From Gonatopus flavifemur (Eukaryota; Arthropoda; Insecta; Hymenoptera; Dryinidae): a stretch of DNA of 64,000 nt. Shown in pieces: positions 19,893-32,330 of the stretch. The position numbers and the translations under genes were made by a program. The stretch spans positions 1,627,501-1,691,500 of the forward strand of contig JAFFJZ010000025.1 of NCBI GenBank assembly GCA_018340375.1, read 5' to 3'. Under the pieces are notes generated by a model. It saw only the letters and a list, made by a program, of their open reading frames with translations. It did no database searches and was not told where the DNA came from. Every line of letters starts with the position of its first letter. Position 1 is the stretch's first letter.

Positions 19893-22344
19893 TGTGCGAG
19901 ATTCAGAAAGGAATTTCACATGGATCAGTAGGTTCCCTACATGCCACGGGATGATTTTACTGAGTGATGTCGTCGAAACCCTAAATCCGGGAGAGCTGTG
20001 GAATTTTTGGACTGAGAAACTTGTAGTTCCAGAACTATCGGGAGCTATACAATGACTGAGGAGATTCCGGCAAAAATTCTGCCTGGATGACAATGATCCC
20101 CACATGCCAGAGTATGATTTCACCCAGTATCATCGTTTGTACCCTGAATCCGGATGAGGTGGGGCATTTTGAAACTCCTAATCCTGTAATTTTTCAACTT
20201 TCGGGAGCTATAAAATGACTTAGGAGGTTCCGGCAAGAATTCTGCGTGAATGACAATGATCCCCACATGCCAGAGTATGATTCCACCCAGTATCATCGTT
20301 TGTACCCTAAATCCGGATGAGATGGAGCATTTTGAAACTCCTAATCCTGTAATTTTTCAGCTTTCGGGAACTATAAAATGACTTAGGAGATTCCGGCAAA
20401 AATTCTGCGTGGGTGACAATGATCCCCACATGCCATAGTATGATTTCGCCGAGTATCATCGTTTGTACCCTAGATCCGGATGGGGTAGAACATTTTGAAA
20501 CTCATGATCCTGTAATTTTTCAACTTTCGGGGGCCATAAAATGACTCAGGAGATTCCGGCAAAAATTCTGCGTGCATGACGGTCATCCCCACATGCCAGA
20601 GTATGATTTCACCCAGTATCATCGTTTGTACCCTAAATCCAGATGAGGTAGAGCATTTCGAAACTCTTAATCCTATAATTTTCCCACTTCCGGGAGCTAT
20701 AAAATGACTTAGGAGATTCGGGCAAAAATTCTGCGTGGGTGACAATGATCCCCACATGACAGAGTATGATTCCACCGGGTATCATCGTCCGTACCCTGAA
20801 TCCGGATGGGGTAGAGCATTTTGAAACTCCTAATCCTGTAATTTTTCAACTTTCGGGAGCTATCAAATGACTTAGGAGATTCCGGCGAAAAAATCTGCCT
20901 GGATGACAATGATCCCCACATGCCAGAGTATGATTTCACCCAGTATCATCGTTTGTACCCTGAATCCGGATGAGATGGAGCATTTTGAAACTCCTAATCC
21001 TGTAATTTTCCAGCTTTCGGGAACTATAAAATGACTTAGGAGATTCCGGCAAAAATTCTGCGTGGGTGACAATGATCCCCACATGCCATAGTATGATTTC
21101 GCCGAGTATCATCGTTTGTAACCTAGATCCGGATGAGATAGGGCATTTGAAGACAAAAAAGTTGTAATTCCGTAACTTTCGGGAGCTATGAAATGACTTA
21201 GGAGATTCCGGCAATGATTCTGCGTGGATGACAATGATCTCCACATGCCAGAGTACGACTTCACTGAGTATCATCGTTTGTACTCGCAATCCGGATGGGG
21301 TAGAGCATTTTGAAACTCCCAATCCTGTAATTTTTCAACTTTCGGGAGCGATGAAATGACTTAGGAGATTCCGGCGAAAAATTCTGCCTGGATGACAATG
21401 ATCCCCACATGCCAGAGTATGATTCCATCCAGCATCATCGTTTGTACCCTAAATCCGGATGAGATAGAGCATTTTGAAACTCCTAATCCTGTAATTTTTA
21501 AACTTTCGGGAACTATAAAATGACTTAGGAGATTCTGGCAAAAACTCTGCGTGGGTGACGATGATCCCCACATGCCATAGTATGATTCCATCCAGTATTA
21601 TCGTTTGTACCCGCAATCCGGATGAGATAGAGCATTTGAAGACCAAGAAGTTGTAATTCCGTAACTTTCGGGAGCTATAAAATGACTTAGGAGATTCCGG
21701 CAAAGATTCTGCGTGGATGACAATGATCTCCACATGCTAGAGTACGACTTCACTGAGTATCATCGTTTGTACCCGCAATCCGGATGGGGTAGAGCATTTT
21801 GAAACTCCCAATCCTGTAATTTTTCAACTTTCGGGAGCTATCAAATGACTTAGGAGATTCCAGCAAAAATTCTGCGTGCATGACGGTCATCCCCACATGC
21901 CAGAGTATGATTTCACCCAGTATCATCGTTTGTACCCCAAATCCAGATGAGGTAGAGCATTTTGAAACTCATAATCCTGTAATTTTTCAACTTTCGGGGG
22001 CCATAAAATGACTTACGAGATTCCGGCAGAAATTCTGCGTGGATGACGGTCATCCCCACATGCCAGAGTATGATTTCACCCTGTATTATTGTTTGTACCC
22101 TCAATCCAGATGAGCTAGAGCATTTTGAAACTCATGATCCTGTAATTTTTCAACTTTCGGGGGCCATAAAATGACTTAGGAGATTCCGGCAAAAATTCTG
22201 CGTGGATGACAATGATCCCTACATGCTAGAGTATGATTTCACCCAGTATCATCGTTTGTACCCTCAATCCAGATGAGCTAGAGCATTTTGAAACTCATAA
22301 TCCTATAATTTTTCCACTTTCGGGAGCTATAAAATGACTTACGA
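19893..22344 (+). repeat. Satellite array, left arm, about 163-bp unit
   Basis: About 15 tandem units. Landmarks per unit: caatgatccccacatgcc, tatcatcgtttgtaccc, aatccggatga, ttttcaactttcgggagc, tgacttaggagattccgg. Copies of ccccacatgcc lie at about 20098, 20261, 20424, 20587 and 20750, so the period is 163 bp. The first unit (to about 20055) is the most diverged. Because 163 is not a multiple of three, the many open frames have no coding meaning. The array is cut at 22344 by a transposon and resumes at 25112. Confidence 0.92.
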
Positions 22345-22681
22345 CAGGGTTGCCACAAAAATTTGGGAGTCATTCTCCCTGACTTTCCCTGACCGCCAGG
22401 ATAAATTTTCCCTGACTCACACATATGACCCTAAAACCATTCAAATTTCATTGTAATTCATTCTCAACAATCATGTACAGTCGGTGTAATAAATCCGCAG
22501 GCACCCACCTTTAATCAGATGTTATAATGAGTAAATTTTATAACTATGATAAACACTTTCCTGGAAGATTGGCTGAAAACAATTATTGGTATCAAAACTA
22601 AAGGAAATGTACAGTAGATATAATTGCGAAGATATTCCAGGATACATTTTTGAATCATATTCTCCTGCAGCATTACCATAT

Positions 22682-22720
22682 ACACAGAGAAAATATTCAA
22701 TGAAATATTTTCTCCGTGTA
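22682..22720. repeat. Perfect small hairpin
   Basis: acacagagaaaatatt and aatattttctccgtgt face each other across a short loop. The ends resemble the cacggagagaaat TIR of the MITE at 62980-63181. Confidence 0.6.
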
Positions 22721-22898
22721 GAATAGTGTATGACACATTAGAAATATTTGTTTCAGCTGGAAAATGATTATCCACGCACATTCAATACTCTTGTATACTT
22801 GATGTAGGGTTGCAGTCAGATTTTTAGTTACACGATTCCCATACTTTCGCCATGAGTTTTTTTCCTTCGCGGGTGTGAAAACAAAGAGTTCCTCATCA

Positions 22899-23017
22899 GT
22901 TTCAAAAAGAATTCGATTCGTCAGACTTTCACGAGTTCTTTTGAAATTCATAAAGAAGTCTTATCGAATTTTAAAAGAACTCGCAAATGTCTGACGAATT
23001 GAATTCTTTTCGAAACT
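22899..23017. repeat. Hairpin repeat
   Basis: agtttcaaaaagaattcgat and its near complement (gaattgaattcttttcgaaa) flank a second inverted pair built on gagttcttttgaaattc and ttttaaaagaactc. No coding content. Confidence 0.65.
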
Positions 23018-23125
23018 CTTCAAGAACTCTTCGTATTCTGGAAGAGTTCTTGAGGAGTTCTCCCTCTAGAATTCTCTTGGGATTTTTCATGTGCCGTCCG
23101 GGATAACAATATTTTATCATGAATT

Positions 23126-23553
23126 CCCGAAGGGAACATGAAGCTTCAGCGAACGTTCAGATTAGATCTGTATAGATCGGTCAAGGATACTTTCAAGGAA
23201 GATAGATTGGACGTTGATGAAGGTTCATCGAAGGTTTGATGAAGCTTTACAAAAATATCTATACTCATATTAATTTCCATTAATTTTTGATCATTAATAA
23301 TTAATGATTATTAATCTAAATTAACGGAAATTAATATAAGCATAGATATTTTTGTAAAGCTTCATCAAACCTTCGATGAACTCTCATGAACGTTCAATCT
23401 ATCTTCCTTGAAAGTATTCCGAGGCGGACATTTCAACGTTCGTAAAACCTTTGTCAAACGTTTGTGAATCTAAAAATGAGCTCCTGTGAAGCTTTGGACC
23501 GATCTATACAGATCTAATCTGAACGTTCGCTGAAGCTTCATGTTCCCTTCGGG
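23126..23553. mobile_element. Foldback element, about 428 bp
   Basis: The ends are cccgaagggaacatgaagct and its complement. The arms extend through agatctgtatagatcggtc and tttacaaaaatatctat to an AT-rich centre (tgatcattaataattaatga). The right arm has an unpaired block around 23421-23490. Confidence 0.8.
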
Positions 23554-23667
23554 TTATGACAATTTTACAATTTTATGTATGATTCCATTAAAATTCATGG
23601 TAATTCCATCAGATTTGGGGAATTCACACAATGAATCATTGGTAATGTTTTTTATAAATATCCCGTA

Positions 23668-23939
23668 CAGGGTGGGCCTTCAATACACTGAATCGTTTTT
23701 GTACCGAATGTTCATTATACCGAAAATTCATGTTACGAACGCTGATAGACCGAAGAATTATTATGCCGAATGTATCCGATTGGATGAAAACTGCAATTTC
23801 TTATGGATTATATAAGAATGAGGAATCTGATTGCTTTCGGCAAAACAAACTTTCGATCTATCAACGTTCGGACCATGAATTTTCGGTATAATGAACATTT
23901 GGTGCAAGAATGTTTCGGTGTATTGAAGGCCCACCCCCG
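23668..23939. mobile_element. MITE with about 100-bp TIRs and TA duplication
   Basis: Left CAGGGTGGGCCTTCAATACA, right the near complement (tgtattgaaggcccaccccc), flanked by TA at 23666-23667 and 23940-23941. The TIRs run on through attataccgaaaattcatg. Fits the Tc1/mariner superfamily by target site. Confidence 0.8.
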
Positions 23940-24340
23940 TACAGCACATTTCTTCGTCACCTCTACGTCGCTCCTTCGTTTCTCCACCTTGTATACAAGG
24001 ACTCCAAAAACTGATGTCTTTATTTTGAGACGTTGCTGTGTCTCCTCTCCAAACCTTTCGCTTGGGAACCTTTTGGACATATTTTGAAAGTGAATACAGA
24101 AACGTCTTAGAGTAAGATATTAGTTTTTGCAGGGCATCTCCCTTTTATCCACCTATAATTTCCACGGAAATGCAACGTAGACATCGGTGGATGTGCCGTT
24201 AGGAATATTACCTACAATTTATTACTTAAATTTCTAAAATCTGTTGAAATTACCATGAATTATAATGAAATTATAGATAAAATTGTGAAGTAAAGTGTAT
24301 TGTGAAATTGTTAAGTTGATTTATACCCTTAGTAAAATTT

Positions 24341-24420
24341 ACTACATTCAGGACCAAAACACTCCATTTTTACTCCAAATTTTTGGCGTGAGAATGGAGT
24401 GTTTTGGTCCTAAATGTAGT
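24341..24420. repeat. Short hairpin, possibly a tiny MITE
   Basis: actacattcaggaccaaaac and its complement around an 8-12 bp AT loop, with inner arms actccattt and aatggagt. Confidence 0.65.
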
Positions 24421-25111
24421 AAGTTTTTCTGAAGGTAATGAAATATTGTTATGATTTATTGTGTAATCTCACATTCTAAGGAATATAAGTTTATGTAATT
24501 AAATCTATATTTTTTAAAGTGTGGAGAAAATGAATAAATAAATAAATCTCCTCTTTGGACACACATTTGTATACACAGAAACAAAATTCTAACGCAGATC
24601 GTATGGAATGTTCCTATGTTTCCCAACAGCTTGAAGCTATACGTATATATTTACAGCTTTTATATATTTTACATACCCGAATTAATTATGATTCCAGAGC
24701 ATGCACTGAGGAATCCTTCAGTTACAATAACCGAAAACGATATCAATTATAAAACAAAACCTGAATTGCTTGAATTGAAATATTCAGTGTTTGGTATAAG
24801 CATGTTTTGATGATTACCGCTAAAATCTGAAATCACTACGGAATGTTCTTATAACATTCTAGGGCTAATGTGAGAAATTCCATGATATTACAACTCCTCA
24901 AATATTCAGTTTCGAATTTCAAGACTTTGTCTTTTGCAGCAAATCATCCGACTTTATCAAATCTATGATTTTTATTGATTTTTTCGAAAATGTCGTGATT
25001 TTCCCTGACTTAATTTTATATTCCTTGACTTTCCCTGACTTTCCCTGACCAATTTCATATTCCCTGACTTTCCCCGACTTTCCCTGACTTTCAAGGTTTA
25101 TGGCAACCCTG

Positions 25112-25655
25112 TACGAGATTCCGGCGAAAATTCTGCCTGGATGACAATGATCCCCACATGCCAGAGTATGATTACACCCAGTATCATCGTTTGCACCCTA
25201 AATCCGGATGAGATGGAGCATTTTGAAACTCTTAATCCTGTGATTTTTCAACTTTCGGGAGCTATAAAATGACTTACGAGATTCCGGCAAGAATTCTGCG
25301 TGGATAGCGGTGTACCCCACATGTCAGAGTATGATTACACCCAGTATCATCGTTTGCACCCTCAATCCGGATGAGATGGAGCATTTTGAAACTCCTAATC
25401 CTGTAATTTTTCAACTTTCGGGAGCTATGAAATGACTTACGAGATTTCGGCAAGGATTCTGCGTGGATAGCAGTGTACCCCACATGTCAGAGTATGATTT
25501 CCCAGAATATCATTGAGTGTACCCTAAATCCGGATGAGGTAGAGCATTCCAAAACTCAGAACCCTGTAATTTTTGAACTTTCGGGACCTATAGAAGGGCT
25601 TGGGGGATTCCGGCTGGAATTCTGCGTTGATGGGACTGCTTCGGACATGTGAGAA
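25112..25655 (+). repeat. Satellite array, continuation of the left arm
   Basis: About 3.3 units in the same direction as 19893-22344, the last one (25500-25655) clearly diverged. It stops where the orientation flips. Confidence 0.88.
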
Positions 25656-28600
25656 TTCTCGTCATCCACGAAGAATTTTTGCCGGAATCTCCTGAGTCAT
25701 TTTATAGCTCCCGAAAGTTGAAAAATTACAGGATTAGGAGTTTCAAAATGCTCTACCTCATCCGGATTCAGGGAACAAACGATGATACTGGGTGAAATCA
25801 TACTTTGGCATGTGGGGATCATTGTCATCCAGGCAGAATTTTTCGCCTGCATCTCCTAAGTCATTTTATACCTCCCGAAAGTTACGGAATTACAACTTTT
25901 TTGCCTTCAAATGCCCTATCTCATCCGAATTCAGGGTACAAATGATCATACTAGATGAAGTCATACTATGGTATGTGGGGATCATTGTCACCTACGTTGA
26001 ATTCTTGCCGGAATCTCCTAAGTCAACCTCTAGCTCCCGAAAGTTGGAAAATTACAGGATTCAGAGTTTCAAAATGCTCTATCTCATCCGGATTCAGGGT
26101 ACAAACGATGATACTCGGTGAAATCATACTCTGGCATGTGGGGATCATTGTCATCCAGGCAGAATTTTCGCCGGAAGCTCCAAAGTCGTTTTATAGCTCC
26201 CGAAAGTTACGAAATTATAGGATTATGAGTTTCAAAATGCTCTACCTCATCTGGATTGAGGGTACAAACGATGATACTGAGTGAAATTATACTCTGGCAT
26301 GTGGGGATCATTGTCATCCAGGCAGAATGTTTGCCGGAATCTCCTAAGTCATTTTATAGCTCCCGAAAGTTACGAAATTACAAGATTATGAGTGTCAAAA
26401 TGCTCTACCTCATCCGGATTCAGGGAACAAACGATGATACTGTGTGGAATCATACTTTGGCATGTGGGGATCATTGTCATCCAGGCAGAATTTTTCGCCG
26501 GAATCTCCTAAGTCATTTTATACCTCCCGAAAGTTACGGAATTACAACTTTTTTGTCTTCAAATGCTCTATCTCATCCGAATTCAGGGTACAAACGATCA
26601 TACTAGATGAAATCATACTATGGCATGTGGGGATCATTGTCGCCTACGTTGAATGCTTGCCGGAATCTCCTAAGTCAACCTCCAGCTCCCGAAAGTTGGA
26701 AAATTACAGGATTCAGTTGTTCAAAATGCTCTATCTCATCCGGATCCAGGGTACAAACGATGATACTCGGTCAAATCATACTCTGGCATGTGGGGATCAT
26801 TGTCATCCAGGCAGAATTCTTGCCGGAATCTGCCAAGTCATTTTATAGCTCCCGAAAGTTACGAAATTACAACTTTTTTGTCTTCAAATGCTCTATCTCA
26901 TCCGGATTCAGGGGACAAACGATGATACTTGGTGAAATCATACTCTGGCATGTGGGGATCATTGTCATCCAGGCAGAATTTTTGCCAGAATCTCCCAAGT
27001 CATTCTATAGCTCCCGAAAGTTGGAAAATTGCAGGATTAGGAGTTTCAAAATGCTCTATCTCATCCGGATTTAGGGTACAAACGATGATACTGGGTGGAA
27101 TCATACTCTGGCATGTGAGGATCATTGTCATCCACGCAGAATTTTTTGCCGGAATCTCCTAAGTCATTTTATAGCTCCCGAAAGTTACGAAATTACAACT
27201 TTTTTGTCTTCAAATGCTCTATCTCATCCGGATTCAGGGGACAAACGATGATACTTGGTAAAATCATACTCTGGCATGTGGGGATCATTGTCATCCAGGC
27301 AGAATTTTTGCCAGAATCTCCCAAGTCATTCTATAGCTCCCGAAAGTTGGAAAATTGCAGGATTAGGAGTTTCAAAATGCTCTATCTCATCCGGATGTAG
27401 GGAACAAACGATGATAGTACGTGAAATTATACTCTGACATGTGGGGATCATTGTCATCCAGGCAGAATTTTTGCCGGAATCTCCTAAGTCATTTTATAGC
27501 TCCCGAAAGTTACGAAATTACAAGATTATGAGTTTCAAAATGCTCTCCCTCATCCGGATTCAGGGAACAAACGATGATACTGGGTGAAATCATACTTTGG
27601 CATGTGGGGATCATTGTCATCCAGGCAGAATTTTTCGCCGGCATCTCCTAAGTCATTTTATACCTCCCGAAAGTTACGGAATTACAACTTTTGTGTCTTC
27701 AAATGCCCTATCTCATCCGAATTCAGGGTAGAAATGATCATACTAGATGAAGTCATACTATGGTATGTGGGGATCATTGTCACCTACGTTGAATTCTTGC
27801 CGGAATCTCCTAAGTCAACCTCTAGCTCCCGAAAGTTGGAAAATTACAGGATTCAGAGTTTCAAAATGCTCTATCTCATCTGGATTCAGGGTACAAACGA
27901 TGATACTCGGTGAAATCATACTCTGGCATGTGGGGATCATTGTCATCCAGGCAGAATTTTCGCCGGAAGCTCCGAAGTCGTTTTATAGCTCCCGAAAGTT
28001 ACGAAATTATAGGATTATGAGTTTCAAAATGCTCTACCTCATCTGGATTGAGGGTACAAACGATGATACTGAGTGAAATTATACTCTGGCATGTGGGGAT
28101 CATTGTCATCCAGGCAGAATTTTTGCCGGAATCTCCTAAGTCATTTTGTAGCTCCCGAAAGTTACGAAATTACAAGATTATGAGTGTCAAAATGCTCTAC
28201 CTCATCCGGATTCAGGGAACAAACGATGATACTGTGTGGAATCATACTTTGGCATGTGGGGATCATTGTCATCCAGGCAGAATTTTTCGCCGGCATCTCC
28301 TAAGTCATTTTATACCTCCCGAAAGTTACGGAATTACAACTTTTGTGTCTTCAAATGCCCTATCTCATCCGAATTCAGGGTAGAAATGATCATACTAGAT
28401 GAAGTCATACTATGGTATGTGGGGATCATTGTCACCTACGTTGAATTCTTGCCGGAATCTCCTAAGTCAACCTCTAGCTCCCGAAAGTTGGAAAATTACA
28501 GGATTCAGAGTTTCAAAATGCTCTATCTCATCCGGATTCAGGGTACAAACGATGATACTCGGTGAAATCATACTCTGGCATGTGGGGATCATTGTCATCC

Positions 28601-30745
28601 AGGCAGAATTTTCGCCGGAAGCTCCGAAGTCGTTTTATAGCTCCCGAAAGTTACGAAATTATAGGATTATGAGTTTCAAAATGCTCTACCTCATCTGGAT
28701 TGAGGGTACAAACGATGATACTGAGTGAAATTATACTCTGGCATGTGGGGATCATTGTCATCCAGGCAGAATTTTTGCCGGAATCTCCTAAGTCATTTTG
28801 TAGCTCCCGAAAGTTACGAAATTACAAGATTATGAGTGTCAAAATGCTCTACCTCATCCGGATTCAGGGAACAAACGATGATACTGTGTGGAATCATACT
28901 TTGGCATGTGGGGATCATTGTCATCCAGGCAGAATTTTTCGCCGGAATCTCCTAAGTCATTTTATACCTCCCGAAAGTTACGGAATTACAACTTTTTTGT
29001 CTTCAAATGCTCTATCTTATCCGAATTCAGGGTACAAACGATCATACTAGATGAAATCATACTATGGCATGTGGGGATCATTGTCGCCTACGTTGAATGC
29101 TTGCCGGAATCTCCTAAGTCAACCTCCAGCTCCCGAAAGTTGGAAAATTACAGGATTCAGTTTTTCAAAATGCTCTATCTCATCCGGATCCAGGGTACAA
29201 ACGATGATACTCGGTCAAATCATACTCTGGCATGTGGGGATCATTGTCATCCAGGCAGAATTCTTGCCGGAATCTCCCAAGTCATTTTATAGCTCCCGAA
29301 AGTTACGAAATTACAACTTTTTTGTCTTCAAATGCTCTATCTCATCCGGATTCAGGGGACAAACGATGAAACTTGGTGAAATCATACTCTGGCATGTGGG
29401 GATCATTGTCATCCAGGCAGAATTTTTGCCAGAATCTCCCAAGTCATTCTATAGCTCCCGAAAGTTGGAAAATTGCAGGATTAGGAGTTTCAAAATGCTC
29501 TATCTCATCCGGATTCAGGGTACAAACGATGATACTCGGTGAAATCATACTCTGGCATGTGGGGATCATTGTCATCCAGGCAGAATTTTCGCTGGAAGCT
29601 CCAAAGTCGTTTTATAGCTCCCGAAAGTTACGAAATTATAGGATTATGTGTTTCAAAATGCTCTACCTCATCTGGATTGAGGGTACAAACGATGATACTG
29701 AGTGAAATTATACTCTGGCATGTGGGGATCATTGTCATCCAGGCAGAATTTTTGCCGGAATCTCCTAAGTCATTTTATAGCTCCCGAAAGTTACGAAATT
29801 ACAAGATTATGAGTGTCAAAATGCTCTACCTCATCCGGATTCAGGGTACAAACGATGATACTCGGTGAAATCATACTCTGGCATGTGGGGATCATTGTCA
29901 TCCAGGCAGAATTTTCGCCGGAAGCTCCGAAGTCGTTTTATAGCTCCCGAAAGTTACGAAATTATAGGATTATGAGTTTCAAAATGCTCTACCTCATCTG
30001 GATTGAGGGTACAAACGATGATACTGAGTGAAATTATACTCTGGCATGTGGGGATCATTGTCATCCAGGCAGAATTTTTGCCGGAATCTCCTAAGTCATT
30101 TTGTAGCTCCCGAAAGTTGGAAAATTACAGGATTCAGTTTTTCAAAATGCTCTATCTCATCCGGATCCAGGGTACAAACGATGATACTCGGTCAAATCAT
30201 ACTCTGGCATGTGGGGATCATTGTCATCCAGGCAGAATTCTTGCCGGAATCTCCCAAGTCATTTTATAGCTCCCGAAAGTTACGAAATTACAACTTTTTT
30301 GTCTTCAAATGCTCTATCTCATCCGGATTCAGGGGACAAACGATGAAACTTGGTGAAATCATACTCTGGCATGTGGGGATCATTGTCATCCAGGCAGAAT
30401 TTTTGCCAGAATCTCCCAAGTCATTCTATAGCTCCCGAAAGTTGGAAAATTGCAGGATTAGGAGTTTCAAAATGCTCTATCTCATCCGGATGTAGGGAAC
30501 AAACGATGATACTGTGTGGAATCATACTCTGGCATGTGCGGATCATTGTCATCCAGGCAGAATTTTTCGCCGGAATCTCCTAAGTCATTTTATACCTCCC
30601 GAAAGTTACGGAATTACAACTTTTTTGTCTTCAAATGCTCTATCTCATCCGAATTCAGGGTACAAACGATCATACTAGATGAAATCATACTATGGCATGT
30701 GGGGATCATTGTCGCCTACGTTGAATGCTCGCCGGAATCTCCTCC
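25656..30745 (-). repeat. Satellite array, right arm, inverted, with higher-order repeats
   Basis: About 31 units of the same 163-bp satellite, now reading as the reverse complement (ggcatgtggggatcattgtc, gctcccgaaagtta). Higher-order structure: blocks starting at 27584, 28236 and 28888 are 652 bp apart (4 x 163), as are 25792 and 26444. The stretch from 25792 to about 27070 recurs at 28236 to about 29510, a shift of 2444 bp (15 units). Frame-free translations are shared between copies, confirming near identity at DNA level. It ends in a non-LTR fragment. Confidence 0.92.
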
Positions 30746-31350
30746 TATCCTTTTATTTTCCTCCTATCCTTGAAATAAATTCCTACATTTTTCAAAATCG
30801 TGAACATTTTCTCCCAATCAACATATCTACAAGACCTATATACACGGACTTCTTCAACTCTAGACTTTTCTCTACTACTGTTCTGACTGCTAATATTGCT
30901 TCCCACGTTCCCCTATTTTTCCTAAAACCAAACTGTTCTTCTGCTGATCTAATCTCCATTCTATCCTCTATTCTCCTGTACATAATTTTCGTCAGTATTT
31001 CAGAGGCATGTGAAGTTAAAATAATCGTCCTGTAGTTCTCGCATTTGTCTGCTCCTTGTTTTTTTGGAGAGGTGACAATTTTATTCTTCTGGACATCTTT
31101 CGGTACTTCTCCTCTTCCGTACATATCTCTGACCAATTCAAACAGTACGTCACGAGTTTTCTGACTGGAGGCTTTGATAAGGTAAGCATTTATTCCATCT
31201 ATTCCTGTCGCTTTATTATGTTTATTACCGTCCTCGGAAAGCTCGGGAAGAAAACTGTGGAGGGTTGTGAAGTTGCTCACGTATTCCACTATACAATACT
31301 TCTTTTCTCCAAAGATAGTCCAATAGTAATGAATTTCACTGCGTTCACCG
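30746..31350 (-). pseudogene. Non-LTR retrotransposon reverse transcriptase fragment
   Basis: The N-terminal half of an RT domain: NKATGIDGINAYLIKA, KTRDVLFELVRDMYGRGEVPKD, then CENYRTIILTSHASEILTKI, RIEDRMEIRSAEEQFGFRKNRGT and AVRTVVEKSLELKKSVYIG. After a frameshift, the segment VDWEKMFTILKNVGI continues to the satellite border. The catalytic FADD box is not reached, so the copy is truncated at both ends. The style matches RTE/craniofacial-protein-2-like elements, perhaps the same family as the endonuclease at 43.8-44.8 kb; that link is inference. Confidence 0.85.
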
Positions 31351-31376
31351 AGTAACGATAAGGGAACGTACCCCAG

Positions 31377-32330
31377 GTGATGACGGAGTTTCTAGAATTC
31401 CTTGATATTTGGAAAGAACAATTGAAAGCAGGGGAAATTTCCCCTGATGAATTTTTGCCACGATCTACTACTGACGTTCTTTGGGTAACCTACAATTATA
31501 CTATCACTCTTAGTGAAGAATTACTACATGATTATGATTTCGAATATGTTTCAACTGGCAAAATGAATCAAGGCCGATTGGGAGTAATATGAAATTCCTC
31601 ATAAAATATTTCTATAAATGACTTGCTATGCTTTGAGTACTTACATTTCTGAATATTCATTTTTATTATTTCACAGCAATTCTTCAGGATCGTGCGTTGA
31701 GCTGGTTGTCAAAATGAACATCCCACTATACAAACTTTTCTACAACTGTATCAAATCCTATCGATATTCAAGGTACTCAGGCCCCAAAATTTGGGAATTG
31801 TTCTATCCGGAATGATTGACCTCATATAAAACTCTTTCGAGAGGAGTTTGAAGAAATGTTTGAACTTCAAAAAGAATCTTATAAATTCATTCGAATAGGA
31901 GAATTGATAACCATGCTGGACAATTAAATTACAACCACAAATGCAGAATGTAATGAAATTATTAACCGTGATTATGAGTCCGCTCTTGTGATAGATTCTA
32001 TTGTGTATTATGTAACTGGGTTTATTGCCCGTAATTCGTCTGAAAATTGTTCGTGTGATTCGTGTGTCACAGCATTCATACACTCTGCAGGTTCGTGTAA
32101 TAGAAGCGAAGCAGAACTTGTGATTATCAAAACGTATGGAAAGTTGATTCATCCGAATAATTTATTATTTAATTTACTTAAAAATATAGAAACATATTTT
32201 CCTCATTATCTGGAAAATGGGGAAGTGAATATTTATGAACAGATTACTGGTGATCTTATTGAAAACTACAATTTCGTCTTCTCATGTGAACATCACAAAT
32301 ACGATGTGATTTCTAATTGCATCTATTAAT
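31377..32330 (+). pseudogene. P-element/THAP9-like transposase fragment with a retained intron
   Basis: The first exon (31377-31583) gives TTDVLWVTYNYTITLSEELL and FEYVSTGKMNQGRLG, the conserved block before the QFF motif of P-type transposases. A GT...AG interval at 31584-31676 (93 bp, ending ttatttcacag) separates it from QFFRIVR, which completes the motif. A stop follows, and later parts (31988-32329) show VYYVTGFIAR, CDSCVTAF and AELVIIKTYGKLIHPNN, typical of the C-terminal part. No inverted repeats or 8-bp duplication were found, so this is a 5'- and 3'-eroded remnant. Family call by motif, intron by inference. Confidence 0.75.

Larger units (their letters stand above)
22345..25111. mobile_element. 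Non-autonomous DNA transposon inserted in the satellite
   Basis: The ends CAGGGTTGCCA and tggcaaccctg are inverted. The flanks tacga (22340-22344) and tacga (25112-25116) form a perfect 5-bp duplication, and the satellite unit continues across it. Subterminal regions carry repeated ccctgac motifs (ctccctgactttccctgacc at the left, more copies at the right), as transposase-binding repeats often do. No transposase is recognisable inside; several foldbacks are nested. The ends look hAT-like, but hAT normally duplicates 8 bp, so I leave the superfamily open. Confidence 0.85.

Noticed and set aside
19893..30745. CRISPR array or other prokaryotic repeat system
   Set aside because: The units are 163 bp with no short repeat/unique spacer pattern, and the surrounding elements are all eukaryotic.
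25792..30773. Many overlapping open frames of 70-165 codons with similar translations (ILWHVGIIVIQAEF...)
   Set aside because: They follow the 163-bp satellite in all three frames; 163 is not a multiple of three, so the same DNA is read in different frames. No start context or independent conservation.
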